Source of the DNA: Trichoplax sp. H2
Lineage: Eukaryota > Placozoa > Uniplacotomia > Trichoplacea
Assembly (NCBI GenBank): GCA_003344405.1
Contig: NOWV01000016.1
Location: 496,001-560,000 of the forward strand
Length of the DNA stretch: 64,000 nucleotides
Direction of reading: 5' to 3'
The stretch's first letter is position 1. Each line of letters opens with the position of its first letter. Position numbers and translations under genes: made by a program. Below the pieces are notes generated by a model, which did not search any database, was not told the DNA's origin, and saw only the letters and a program-made list of their open reading frames with translations. Below, in pieces: positions 13,601 through 26,378 of the stretch.

Positions 13601-15939
13601 TGACAGAGTATAAGAGAAGCACTTGTACTGTTGAGTTATTGATTGGATTTTTTTAATTTCATTTTTCAAGTTGAACGAATCAATTGTGATAATGTTACGC
13701 TCGAATAAAAATATAGTACAGTACAGTATAATGGTCAAAGTTTTTGAACCATCGAACGGCAGTCTGATAGCTAATTCGATAGTGCCATCGTTGAAGCAAT
13801 ACTTGTAAATTAAGACATTAGTATTTTGTCGGATTAATAGGATTAATTGAATCTATTATTGAGTTTGGTTAGTGTTTGTGGTAATAATGCGGTTTAAGTT
13901 ATAATGACATAGTGAATATAAAACTACGTTAGGTATAATAAAGAGAGATTCTATCGTATACATGTAAATGCGAATTATTATATGATTAGAATGTGATACT
14001 GAAATCAGATCAATTTGATACAAATATGAAAGCGTATAGTTTGATGGCTATACTGTATTTCATCTATCTACTCTATTGGCATAACAAATCAACAGAAAAT
14101 TGAACATGTGTATTTTGCTGTATCAGGCGGATAATAATCATAATAATATTAATTCTTAATGGAAACACTGAAAGCGATTAATTAATCTACTCTATAAACA
14201 ATAATCCCTATTAATGTGATAAAAGTACGGTATACCGGCTTTTCACCTAGATAAAAAAGTAAAAGTCGGTATACTTTAATCCTATTTCTATTACATTTGG
14301 ATCAGAAATCAACACAAGGTTGATTACGCCTATTTTATCTTGGAAAAAAACTATTCTGCTACTGTATCAAGATGGGGTAATCTTAATTTCATCGTTCAAA
14401 TGCTGAAAGTGACTAATTACGTATCTAATTCAGAAATAAATTGTTCAAAAGATAAACTTGATATGAATAAAAGTCAAAATGTAAAGTCAAGTTTATGAGT
14501 AAAGTGAATGATTAGAAGATTGTGCCCAATATTGCTGGTACTCATGGCATCGTTATTCGTCAGCAGAACAACTACTGTACAGTTTCCTTCGTTTGTAATA
14601 GCATGCTGCTTGTGCAATGACAGACTAGCTTAGCAGGTGTTTTTACAACTGAAAATTAAATAGGAAATTGACGACGTATCCCTGCAGTTTGCCTAAAGCG
14701 AACGCTGTAGTCTAGACATTGAAGAATATTTCAATTTGAAATGTGGTGTAATCATGGAGTTATCATGGCAAATAGTCCAGCATGTAGATTGCTGCTATTG
14801 CATTAGTCTGATGATGATTACAGTTACTGTCCAAAATAACATTGATATCGGGCGAATGAATTGTCGCTTTAGAACGACTACGTACAATGCTAAACTGGTG
14901 GATAGGTTGAAGAAAATAATTAATCTCCGATATTGGAATTTTGATACGATCTGCTTGATTCCTTTTGCATATTCATCAGTCATGTGATGAATACCCGAGA
15001 TTGGGAAATAAAAGGATGAGAATTGAAATGAATAAGCAAGTATAAAATAAAGTAAGAGCGTTGTCTTGAGGATGTGATTTTTGGACATGAAAGAAATGGT
15101 TTTATCCATCGCATCTCATAATAAGATGCAATCTGTTGGATTAGTTTAAACACTAATTCATCATCTGGTGTTCATCTCAGTTGGGATTTTGGAGACAATA
15201 TGCAATGTTGGTGTGAAGAAGAAGAAGGCAGTCCATTACTCTACACGTACATAACTATCATGAAAGTATGATGATTTAACACTGGACTACAATCTTATGT
15301 TTCATCAATTCAGCGCAACAACAACATCGTCTAAACAAGACTTCAGGCAAACTCCTTCTCTACGTGTCTATCACGAGCTAGTCGTCGTTTGAAGGGATCG
15401 TCGATGATGATCTGTAGGCGATCATTTCTATTGACGTACAATAGTAGTATGGAGAAGAAGAAGTAAAGATCAAGTTGTCTATTGCCATTTTATGTTCATT
15501 CAATCAAGCGTAACAACACCATTGACTCAATGCGTCGATGGCGAACAAGTCGTCATTTTAAAGGGATCGCTGATGATCAGTGGTAGTATCGAACGATGAA
15601 AATAATCTCTGGGTTGGTCCAAGTGTAGGCAATGTCTTAGTGGCACTGGATCATCATTGATATTCATTCAATCCAGTAGACCAACGTTATCGCCTAACAA
15701 GACGCCCATCATCATCATCATCATGGCACTTTTAGGCGTTGACCATCTACACTAGTCTCGTCTATAGTACGCGTAGTTGCACACTGATTGACAATGAATG
15801 ATCGATACGTGTATCATGAATTATCTTACTTGTATTCCTTCTTTTCGGCAATACTCATACATGATCCACGCTTGGAATAGGCGATAATAATGGATACCAG
15901 TAAGAAGGCCAAGGCATGCAGTAATATCTTGATCGTCAT
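7633..15939 (-). CDS. EDEM3: EDEM3-like ER degradation-enhancing alpha-mannosidase (GH47 + PA domain)
   Basis: Trims mannose from misfolded ER glycoproteins for ERAD. I resolve 21 exons with agreeing phases: 15939-15830, 13381-13336, 12359-12259, 11638-11599, 11446-11334, 11220-11064, 10972-10838, 10744-10639, 10484-10387, 10287-10162, 10088-10005, 9931-9848, 9764-9640, 9563-9413, 9297-9140, 9056-8915, 8764-8680, 8576-8350, 8274-8229, 8130-7951 and 7832-7633, giving 837 residues. Exon 1 encodes a signal sequence or anchor ([14 protein letters not shown]) and then [10 protein letters not shown], which joins [17 protein letters not shown]47 spans roughly 37-490, with [17 protein letters not shown] (catalytic Glu) and [10 protein letters not shown]. 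Cysteines in MPLSCRG and ARVPCGFA match the pair reported as redox-active in EDEM3. The PA domain lies at about 625-770 (QPRVVQLL to KIPAVFLF). The acidic tail ends EDNEDSP, with no KDEL-type signal. Intron 1 is 2.4 kb; the others are short. Confidence 0.95.
13382..15829 (-). other. EDEM3 intron 1, with diverged ~170-190-bp repeats at its 5' end
   Basis: The intron is bounded by a GTAAGA donor (15829 downward) and a TTTTTTAG acceptor (13383-13382). Repeat phrases with tcaatccag/caacaac text and aagtcgtc...aagggatcg text recur near 15303, 15492 and 15661. No nested gene is evident. Confidence 0.6.
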
Positions 15940-16289
15940 CTTCTCCTTGCCTTCATTCGTTTCGGTAGCCACTTTTTCCCTTGGGTTAGACTCTTGTACC
16001 TCTTGTTGTTCTATCTTGACAATGTCGTTTCACTCTTTTACTCCGATCGATTTCTTACTCGTTGTAACGGCAGGAATCATCGATCACATTGACAGCACAC
16101 ACAACACATACAAATAGCAACAATCTTTCGTCTCTAATCTGTAAGCAATAAATCAAATGAAGGATTGGATGATAGAACAACGAAGATTGGTGGGGGGGGG
16201 GGGATAGTCGATTGATTGATTGATGTTTCTACGTTCTCCTTGCTGCCACCAAGGCACTCAGTGGGTCTGCCGAGGTTATGCAATCGAGA

Positions 16290-18580
16290 CTGCGTCCAGT
16301 ATGCCACTGGATGCGTACTTGCGTACTCTGAACGCTTACCGTATTGATTTTCAGTCTAGTACTGTACTCAGTCGGCTCCAGCTGACGTCTCCGTCCGTAA
16401 TCGAGGTTTGAGTTGCTCGCCATCAGCCGGACCGACGGCTGCAGCGTCATCAGTCCAGTCTACAGTACAGTAGAACTGTACTCAGTCGGCTCCAGTTGAC
16501 GTCTCCGAGGGTTGAGTCTTCCAACCAGTTGTTGGCCATCAGCCGGACCGACAGCTGAGTCATCAGTCCAGTCTAGAACTGTACTCAGTCGGCTCCAGCT
16601 GACGTCTCCGAGACTCCGTCCGTAATCGAGGTTTGAGTTGCTCGCCATCAGCCGGACCGACGGCTGCAGCGTCATCAGTCCAGTCTACAGTAGAACTGTA
16701 CTCAGTCGGCTCCAGCTGACGTCTCCGAGGCTTGAGTCTTGCAACCAGTTGTTGGCCATCAGCCGGACCGACAGCTGAGTCATCAGTCCAGTCTAGACTC
16801 TAGAACTGTACTCAGTCGGCTCCAGCTGACGTCTCCGAGGCTTGAGTCTTCCAACCAGTTGTTGGCCATCAGCCGGACCGACAGCTGAGTCATCAGTCCA
16901 GTCTAGAACTGTACTCAGTCGTCTCCAGGCTCCAGCTGACGTCTTCGAGACTCCGTCCATAATCGAGGTTTGAGTTGCTCGCCATCAGCCGGACCGACGG
17001 CTGCTGCGTCATCAGTCCAGCCATCAGCCGGACCGACAGCTGAGTCATCAGTCCAGTCTAGTACTGTACTGTACAGTATTCAGTCGGCTCCAGGCTCCAG
17101 CTGACGACTCCGAGACTCCGTAATCGAGGTTTGAGTTGCTCGCCATCAGCCGGACCGACGGCTGTAGCGTCATCAGTCCAGTCTAGAACTGTACACAGTC
17201 GGCTCCAGCTGACGTTTCCGAGGCTTGAGTCTTCCAACCAGTTGTTGGCCATCAGCCGGACCGACAGTTGAGTCATCAGTCCAGTCTAGAACTGCACTCA
17301 GTCGGCTCCAGCTGACGTTTCCGAGGCTTGAGTCTTCCAACCAGTTGTTGGCCATCAGCCGGACCGACAGCTGAGTCATCAGTCCAGTCTAGAACTGCAC
17401 TCAGTCGGCTCCAGCTGACGTTTCCGAGGCTTNNNNNNNNNNNNNNNNNNNNGACGGCTGCAGCGTCATCAGTCCAGTCTACAGTACAGTAGAACTGTAC
17501 TCAGTCGGCTCCAGTTGACGTCTCCGAGGGTTGAGTCTTCCAACCAGTTGTTGGCCATCAGCCGGACCGACAGCTGAGTCATCAGTCCAGTCTAGAACTG
17601 TACTCAGTCGGCTCCAGCTGACGTCTCCGAGACTCCGTCCGTAATCGAGGTTTGAGTTGCTCGCCATCAGCCGGACCGACGGCTGCAGCGTCATCAGTCC
17701 AGTCTACAGTAGAACTGCACTCAGTCGGCTCCAGCTGACGTCTCCGAGGTTTGAGTGACTCTACTTGAGTCTTCCAACTAGTTGTTGGCCATCAGCCGGA
17801 CCGACAGCTGAGTCATCAGTCCAGTCTAGATTCTAGAACTGTACTCAGTCGGCTCCAGCTGACGTCTCCGAGACTCCGTAATCGAGGTTTGAGTTGCTCG
17901 CCATCAGCCGGACCGACGGCTGCAGCGTCATCAGTCCAGTCTACAGTAGAACTGTACTCAGTCGGCTCCAGCTGACGTCTCCGAGGCTTGAGTCTTGCAA
18001 CCAGTTGTTGGCCATCAGCCGGACCGACAGCTGAGTCATCAGTCCAGTCTAGACTCTAGAACTGTACTCAGTCGGCTCCAGCTGACGTTTCCGAGGCTTG
18101 AGTCTTCCAACCAGTTGTTGGCCATCAGCCGGACCGACAGCTGAGTCATCAGTCCAGTCTAGAACTGTACTCAGTCGGCTCCAGCTGACGTCTCCGAGAC
18201 TCCGTTAATCGAGGCTTGAGTCTTCAATCCAGTTGTTAGTCATCAGCCGGACCGACAGCTGAGTCATCCATCTAGTCTAAAACTGTACGCAATCGGCTCC
18301 AGGCTGACGTTTCCGAGACTCCGTAATCGAGGCTTGAGTCTTGGATCGAGTTGTTCACCATCAGCCGGACCGACGGCAGAGTCATCGGTCCAGTCTAGAA
18401 CTGTACTTGACGTCCTGTGACCGTTGACGATCCAGTTGAAGTGACCGCTTACCTCCTACCGTATGCATTTTCACTCTAGTACTGTACTGTACTCAGTCGG
18501 CTGCAGGTGACGTCTGCGAACTGCGTAATCGAGGCTTGAGTCTTGGACCCAGTGGTTGGCCGTCAGCCGGACCGACGGAG
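16290..18580. repeat. Satellite array, ~110-bp units, two alternating types
   Basis: About 19 units share gtactcagtcggctcc, agctgacgt(c/t)tccgag and ccatcagccggaccgac. Type A carries ccgtaatcgaggtttgagtt and cggctgcagcgtcatcagt; type B carries ttccaaccagttgttggcc and cagctgagtcatcagtcca. The array is clearly richer in GC than its surroundings and rich in short palindromes (cagctg, ctgcag, tctaga). The segment after the gap (from 17453) repeats the segment from 16434 almost exactly. The minus-strand open frames here are by-products of the repeat. Confidence 0.95.
17433..17452. other. Assembly gap (20 N)
   Basis: A run of 20 N lies inside the satellite. The true length is unknown, so copy number in this array is uncertain. 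Confidence 0.99.
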
Positions 18581-19794
18581 AAAGTGGCTCGATCATTTCG
18601 ACTCTGAAAAGTACAGTATAGCAGAGCACAGTACTTTACACTGTGCTGCCATGGAGTACTGTAGACTTATGCTACAGATAGACGGTAGGATGGCCGTTGT
18701 TACCGGTTCCCAAGCAAAGCGATGATTTAACTGCTGGAGAAAGTGCCTCCATCATTTTGATATTCGTCTACAATCACCAAAGTGCAAGACTACATTATTA
18801 CTTGAAAACGCTGAAAGGAGCACCAAGGTATTTGACATTGTCAAGGGATCCATTGGATCGTCTACTCTTGCTTGTAGTCAATCGATCGAGTTTACTGTCA
18901 CTCGCTAGCCTTGATCGCAGTCTTGCTACCCTTGGAAATGTGGTAGAGGCATTGCTGGCAATACAACACAATATACACGATTCATCGATACTAGCTAGAG
19001 GCTAAAGATTGGACATTTCCATCGTCAAGACAAGAAGAATCGCCTGCCTTTTTTTAGTCTATTATTCTTATACTTTCCCTACTCGGCTATCTTGTAAGCA
19101 TGACATCGAGAAGCAAGTAAGAAAACACAGTGATGTAATAATGATGCTTGTTACAAATGGAAATAATTGCAACATTGGTTTAGTTACGCCTGTTTCAACA
19201 GTCCTTGTTACAACTGTATGAGATGGCAATACTTTATTTCTCAATACAGTACAAGAGTATATGTAGCTAGACAAACTGCACTTTTGCCAGGCAGTTGTGA
19301 AGCTTACGATAGAAGTAGGTAAAATCTTGTATTGTACTACAGCCTACAATAGGTTACTGATCTGCATCTTTTAGTCATCAAGTTGATAAAGGACTCGTCT
19401 CTTTCGCCATCTTTACTTTCAATCACGACTCTAGATTCGATCGGAGAACTGGCTTGTTTTATTGACACGCCAATCGCCAGATATTACACAAACCCTAGTG
19501 TTTTCTTAGCATAGCATGATTAGCATCCTTGTATTTCCTATTCCCAACGAGTTTACTACAGTAAAAGAGTCTTTGATATCTAAAACACGCACACACAACG
19601 GTTGCAAAACAAGACGTCATCAGCAACTATTCTACTTTATTGATTGCAACACTGCTCAGTATAGTCGACGATGAAATACTCTGTTCCTATCTGATTGCAT
19701 TCCAAAAGTATTTTACTATTTCAGCATTTTGTCATCTCATGCATTCATTTTATATCTACCTGTACTGGAATATAGGGCTACCACCGGCATTCAG
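18581..19794. other. Region upstream of GTF2B, first exon not resolved
   Basis: I see no recognisable coding sequence on either strand. The short first exon of GTF2B (about a dozen residues in other animals) should lie here. No in-frame ATG is joined directly to the zinc-ribbon exon. Confidence 0.4.
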
Positions 19795-22565
19795 ATACGA
19801 TGCCCTAGACATCCCCAAGCTAACCTGATTGAAGATTATAGTGCTGGCGATATCGTTTGTCCAGAATGTGGTTTAGTAGTTGGAGATCGGTATGTCAATT
19901 TCTTAACGACAAGGACTAAAAAAACGATTGTGATTGATGCAGTATAGATGTGTACATACAGCTTGTACAAATTGTATCGATATTTGCTTTATGATCATTC
20001 TTTATAGTACATTCTCTATCGTAGTAATTTACTCCTTCCTAGATGTCGAATTGAATATCATGCCCCTTTAATAGTACTTTCAGTTTGAAATCAAACCTAA
20101 AGTGTTTTACAGTACATCAGTACTATCTAATTGATATACGAGTACGTAATAGTATCAGAGAAGAATCCAGCTTGTGCAACTCTGAAGTTAATTGAAGCTA
20201 GTATAGATCTGCTGATGTAGAATAATTTTTAAACAATTGTGAATAACATATTGAAATCCATCGTTGTCCAATTTACTGTAATCAGCTTATTGGCAGTTCC
20301 TGGTAGAGAAAACCTTAGTACAGTACAACACTACTGTATGATTGTATCATAGTCGTAAAAACTACCTCTAACGATTGTATAAATTAATTCTGGTTTCCAA
20401 TAATTATTTACCTGTAACATATACTGTATATATTGTTATCCCATAGAATGAGAAATACTCATTATACTCGTAGTCACGTATATCTGGAATTAAAATTGAC
20501 AGTATATTTTTGATTGTTGTACCTAAACTTTAGCTTAAAATAATTCTCCTAGTTCACAAGAATCCTTCAATTTCATACAACATGGATGAATAAACATTAC
20601 GATATGGATAGTTTAGTTATAAAACTTATTTAATGCTATCATTTAGGATCATTGATGTTGGATCCGAATGGAGAACATTTAGCAATGAAAAGGCTCGATC
20701 TGATCCATCTCGTGTTGGTGCTAGCGAGGTGGGATATAGTCTATTCTACTCTGTTATAGTATCCAGCTTAGTAACAATTTACTAAAACACAGCTAATGCG
20801 TGTACTATGAATTGAACCACCTCTACTGAACTCTTAGATGATGATATCATTTATCATTTCTTTTAAAATGCTTACCAAATTGATAAACTTGATTCAGTTG
20901 AATAATGTTTACAGCTATAATTTCATTATAATACAAAGTACCCAAAGAAGCTAATCGGATTCTAGCCCGTAAAATTCTACTAATCCTGAATATCATTTAT
21001 ACAGTGATACAATACTACTGTAGTAATTGTACAATTGCTTCATCAATGACCTTTTCAGTTGTATGAAAGAAATTGATCATGATGCTTATGTCTTATTTGT
21101 AGAATCCATTACTGAATGGCAGTGATCTAACCACTGTCATTGGTAAGTCGCCATCAGGTTCAGCAGCTTACGATGTTGATGGCAACGCACTATACCGGAA
21201 TCGCTCTGCGGTAATGTAAAAATATTCGATCTTAAAAGACTGCAAACTTTATCACTAGAAATACTGTACTTATATAGAGCTACTGCTATCATAAAACGTA
21301 TATGCAAATGCAAATATGGCATTATCTTGTCAATATGCAGTAAGTTGTTACGCTATACTGATTGCCGCACAGTACATTCTTACTATTGTATAGTTTCGTG
21401 ATATATCTTGAACGTCAAACGACTGCATTAAATTACAGATTAACAAGATCAATGTAGAAACTAGAGATTGATTGTATCGATTTTTCTGCATGAAACTTGA
21501 TTCTATCCTCTTGATGTAGCTACAACAGGCTAGTATATAGACTATCGTATCCTTATATCTACATCCTTACTCTAATTAGATGAATGGTACGGACAGAAGC
21601 TTAGTCAATGCCTTTCAGGAAATTGCAACCATGGCCGATCGAATTAACTTACCAAAAACGATTGTTGTAAGAAACTTTCTTCATAAATATCATGTAGCTA
21701 AATGAAAATTACCCTACTGTCTACAGTAATACAATATCGATCATTTATTAGGACCGGGCTAAAGTACTATTCAAACAAGGCTATGAATTGAAATCCCTCA
21801 AAGGCCGTAGTAATGATGCTCTAGCATCAGCTTCTTTATATATAGCTTGTCGGCAAGAAGGCGTCCCACGTACATTTAAGGGTAAGACTTTCTTCAAAGT
21901 AAGTATGAACACTGTAATACCCTCTACTGCTAATGCATTAAAATATCTTCATCTTAATGAAATACAGAAATTTGTGCTGTATCGAAAATATCAAAGAAAG
22001 AGATTGGACGATGTTTCAAAGCTATCCTTAAGGCCTTAGAAACTAATGTTGAAATGATATCAACACAAGATTTTATGGTAACTTGAACTCATGTCATGCA
22101 ACTTGTCAAGTTACACCATATCGCGCCTAATATCGATGTAATTCTTATTCCTTGCTAGTCTCGTTTTTGCTCCAATTTAAATTTGCCCAACTACGTTCAA
22201 AAAGCAGCCTCTCATATCGCTCATAGAGCTATCGAACTTGATCTTGCTCCAGGGTAATGTCGACTATTACAAGTATTTCTAATTATCTTTTAGATGAAGT
22301 AATTGAAAGGATAAATAATTGGAGCCTAACGGTTATTTGTAATTATTTGACTAGTCGAAGTCCTGTTTCCGTTACTGCTGCGGCGATCTATTTAGCGTCT
22401 CAAGCATCAGACACAAAGAAATCACAGAAAGAAATTGGAGATGTAGCTGGCGTTGCTGATGTCACTATACGACAGTCTTATCGATTATTACTTCCACGAT
22501 CAAAGGATCTATTTCCGGCAGATTTTGTATTCAAGACACCCATTGATCAATTACCGAGCGCTTAA
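19795..22565 (+). CDS. GTF2B: General transcription factor IIB (5' partial model)
   Basis: Recruits RNA polymerase II to TBP-bound promoters. Exons: 19795-19889, 20647-20728, 21103-21210, 21580-21666, 21752-21881, 21968-22077, 22159-22253 and 22355-22565. All phases agree, giving 305 residues; human TFIIB has 316, so only about 11 N-terminal residues are unplaced. The zinc ribbon CPRHP...CPECG keeps the C-x2-H and C-x2-C ligands. The B-reader/linker region reads [10 protein letters not shown]. The two cyclin-like repeats contain [32 protein letters not shown] and [11 protein letters not shown] in repeat 1, and [17 protein letters not shown] and [11 protein letters not shown] in repeat 2. The C-terminus is PIDQLPSA. 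The left border uses the acceptor ending CAG at 19794; another acceptor a little upstream is possible. The motifs exclude the BRF1 and archaeal relatives. Confidence 0.95.
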
Positions 22566-23062
22566 TTATCCTAGATAAATCTATTGTAATTCTACTATAA
22601 GCATGATTGGTTTAGAATCGATAACAATGTTGCATAGCAATTCAAGGATGTCTTCTTGATCATACCGATATCTCTCTACTTCGTTGTTATAGGTACTAGC
22701 CGTTGTTGTTGTAACTAGTGTAGAATAACATTTCTTCAGATAGAGCGAGGCACAAGCTTGGGTGATTTTAAAATTTTACATTACGATAGAACTATGTAGT
22801 TGACAGCTGCCATAACAACAAGTGCACGTTCAGTCGCTAGAGTGCTTCTAGAAGCTAACGTACGGTTAATTACCATACTTGTGCTTCTGGTCAATTTTAC
22901 AAACCATTCCGTATACTCTACAATAATTATAATTAGTCCAGTTTGGTCTATCAGCAATAACTTTATTAACAATTAAGAAAAGTAAATATTACAAGAAAAG
23001 AATCAACAGATACATTAAATCCTATATAGATCCCCAATTGATTCGCAATGAGGAATTACTAG
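22566..23062. other. Convergent intergenic region between GTF2B and the C12orf57 homologue
   Basis: About 500 bases shared by the 3' ends of two convergent genes. I see no further feature. Confidence 0.5.
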
Positions 23063-26000
23063 TTAACGTTGCCCTTGCATATTTGGCGGCAAAAACATTG
23101 CTTTAAGTTGCGAAGACATCTGAGCAATTTCTGTATCATCCTGTACATGTGCTTGTATTGCTTGCGCAAATTGTAACGATCCTGTAGATACGCATAATGT
23201 ATGTAATAACATTAGTAATATCGTCAACTTGTACTTAATCGTTATGTGAATTCTCTACATTTAATAGTGCCACAACTAGACTTAAAATGTATGATGATTT
23301 GTGGTGAAATATTGATACTGAATTTTTTTAAAATTCCTAGAATAAAAGGTACCAGTGTTTTCACTATTCATTCAATCGCTTGAAAAACTTTTTAATAAGT
23401 TATAAAGCCCTCGCACATTGAGTATACTGTACATTAGTAAAGCAATGAAATTACTCTTGCCGCTTTCAATAATGTTGTATTAGACCCTACATATACTGCA
23501 ACTTTCCGGTTATCATCTGTTATTACAAGAGTAAATGGAAAGCGATCGGGACCATAAAGTAAGATCTGATTCAAGACGTTCATAGTCAGAAACTACTGTG
23601 CAGTAGTCCCTGTCATCGTATCAACCAGAGAGAACAGCGATACTTTTAACGTTCGCAATTACTGTGAGAAGGTAAAGTTGTGGGTAAATTCTATCATAAT
23701 CCAGTAAACCATGTTGGGTTGCTTGCCTAGGTCATCAAATATCTTCAACTATAGTTATAGTCAATTCTCAGAATACTGTACTATAACATGGGGGAATTTT
23801 TTTTCATCCTTTTTAAAATTAAAGTAGTAAAATATCAGTCTTCTCGGCCGTTACTAATACAGCTAACGAACAGCATATTTTGAGTGTACATCTAAGTAAT
23901 GTACATGCTATAAAGACACCTTAAAATACAATGCGAAAGTGCAATATACGCGTATAAAATTTAAATGTTAATATAAAACTACCCCACCAAATACAGTCGA
24001 TAATAAGATATCTTGCGACCCTGCAAAATTACCTTGTTGATCACTTGTGAAACCGTATTTTTCGATAACTCTTTGTTGTATTTGCGTTGCCACAGGTACT
24101 ACAATTTGCATCATTTTAAGTAAGTCTGTACCAGCTTCCTCGCGAGCAGCATTCATTTTCGCTAGATTTTCCGGTTCCGTGAAAGCTTGGACGACTTCCT
24201 TTAAGGCAGCTATAAATTACGTGTAGTTATTGCAATATCAATTAGTTCACAATGCGTATCAAGTTGCAATTTAATCGGAAGACTTTTATAGGGTAATTGT
24301 GACTGTTGAATATCGATAAAACCACAAGGTATCAATTTTTACATAATCTAAATCAATACGTATCATGTCATGATTTATCCTGTAGAATATTATCGGAGTA
24401 ATTATTACTTTACGTGACTATTTAACATTAATAAAGCCAGCAGCTATAACTTTTTATATATCTAAATCAATATGTATCAAGTGACGATCCAATCTGAAGA
24501 ATTTTTAGCAACTATAAACTCTTATATGTATAAATCAATAGGCATCAAGTTACGATCTATCCTGAAGATAGAATTTCATCAGGGTATTGTGACTCTAACT
24601 GACAATTGAATATTGGTAAAACCAACAGCTAAAACCTCTCATGCTCTATCCTGAATAATTTCATAAGGGTAATTGTGAATCTGTGAGACTGTTGAACATC
24701 GGCAATACCACAAGCTATAAACTCTCACATACGCGTATGTAAATTAACACGTATCTAGTCATAATCCTATCTTAAAGAATTTCAGCAGCTATAGATTCTT
24801 ACGTGTATCAATCCAATCACAACCTATCTCGACGAATTTCATTAGGGTAATTCTGATTGTGTAATTATTTAACTATTTAACATCGTAAAGTTCACTTTAC
24901 TCCAATAATAGCAAGTCAGTCAGGTTCTATCCTAAAGAATTTTATTCGGGTAATTATGACTCTATAACTGTTTAACATCGCGAAATTAACTTTACTACAT
25001 TAATAGCCAGTCAGGATCTATCCTAAAGATTTTTATGGGAAAGAATTGTAGCTGTTTATCGTCGTTCAATGCCGGCAGTTGCAAACTAGTACAATATCAT
25101 GGCGTATCAAGCCATGGTCTATCCTAAAGATTTTTGGTGGAGTCATAGTGACGGTTTAATATCGATAATTCAATATCAACTTCACTACATGTACAAGAGT
25201 AACAAGTTAGGATCTATCTTAAAGTTTTCAATAATGCGAGTTATAGCGAGGATACGCACGACTATGAATATATTCAACATTGTCTGCCGGGCAATGATTT
25301 GCAACTATGAATGTAGCCATCACATGCTACTTACAGACTATCCATTTCATATGGCTATTTATATCGTTTAGTACAAAAAGTAATCATCATGGCAATTTTG
25401 TGATCACAACAGCATATTCCATTGCCTATACAGTACTCGATCATCACGGTAAAAGCTGAATTGGACTTATTAAACCGAAATATTTCACTTCTATGACCCA
25501 AGGAGACCCTATCTTACTATGGTATTGACATGATATATGTGCTGTAATAAGTGATTTCATCATTGATCGATTTCCATTGGATTAGTGGTATCTAAAAGTC
25601 GATAAACATTGTTCAACGTTGGATCTTGATTCACCATTTACCTACAGTATACCATTTCCTGTATTCCTTTCTTTCACTGCGATAATTTTAAAATTGAAGT
25701 GCTCAACGTAAAAAATATTATTAATATAGATGTCGATAGATAATCAGTCATCGACGATCAGGGTTACGTACTGAAATTGATTCTAAACTATCAAGCATCC
25801 TAAGCTTCAAGATCCAAATCATAACAATATCGATGGACGTCTATTTTTCATTAAGCTATTCTTACTTCGATCGATTACCATTTTCACTACTATAATTAAT
25901 AGATAGGTAACGTATCCAATCACAAAAATCACCATCAAGTTTATTCGAACATCGTACGTGGCAATATGTTAATTGTGTAATACAGTAAGGCGATCGAAAG

Positions 26001-26378
26001 GGGGATAACCAAATAGATCAAATCAACTTCATTTATATCTCCATGACGGCATCCTTTCTTTCTTTCTTGCTCAATTAGTCTCAATATACGATAAGATGAA
26101 ATCGAATAGAGTGGGTCTTAAGCTACAATAGTTTATGGCATGACCATATTCATTGTCTACTACAGCAAACTAAATTTGTTGGCGGTAAAGTAAGTATAAA
26201 TGGTAGCAATCGCTTCAACAGAAGGATCATCTCTAATATAATCGTCTAAGTAATTGCACGTGTTCTATATTATCAATAAAGTAGAAGAACATTCTTAGTA
26301 ATTAACGATATTTTCTACAAGTTGGACAATCTCCTTACTTCGTGCTTCTTCGCGATTCAATTTGGGGACTGCGGCCAT
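23063..26378 (-). CDS. C12orf57: Protein C10 (C12orf57) homologue
   Basis: Three exons: 26378-26339, 24209-24033 and 23181-23063. Phases 1 and 1 agree, giving 111 residues (human about 126). Exon 1 encodes MAAVPKLNREEAR, which joins TALKEVVQAFTEPENLAKM. This parallels the human N-terminal helix. The core KMMQIVVPVATQIQQRVIEK YGF is almost the same as the vertebrate protein. The end IAQMSSQLKAMFLPPNMQ carries the family FLPP motif. The human gene is linked to brain development (Temtamy syndrome), but the biochemical role is not established. The protein is all-helical with no signal peptide, so probably cytosolic. Exon 1 was found by phase and alignment across a 2.1-kb intron and is less certain than the other two. 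ATG context is caaaATGG. Confidence 0.9.
24280..25140. repeat. Diverged ~95-115-bp tandem repeat in the C12orf57-like intron 1
   Basis: The phrases (a/c)gggtaatt(g/a)tga, tctatcctgaagaatttcat and t(g/t)ttgaacatcg recur at about 24292, 24393, 24574, 24666, 24853, 24947 and 25041, with many substitutions. It is an old array. Confidence 0.7.

Noticed and set aside
14795-15109. Minus-strand frame with a signal-like hydrophobic start ([16 protein letters not shown]) as EDEM3 exon 1
   Set aside because: Its possible donors are in phase 0 or 1, but the next exon needs phase 2. The frame at 15939-15830 has the right phase and continues the family sequence, so it was chosen.
16229-17694. Several minus-strand frames of 68-73 residues with similar sequence
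   Set aside because: They are translations of the satellite unit; length and sequence follow the repeat, and the plus strand is open in places too.
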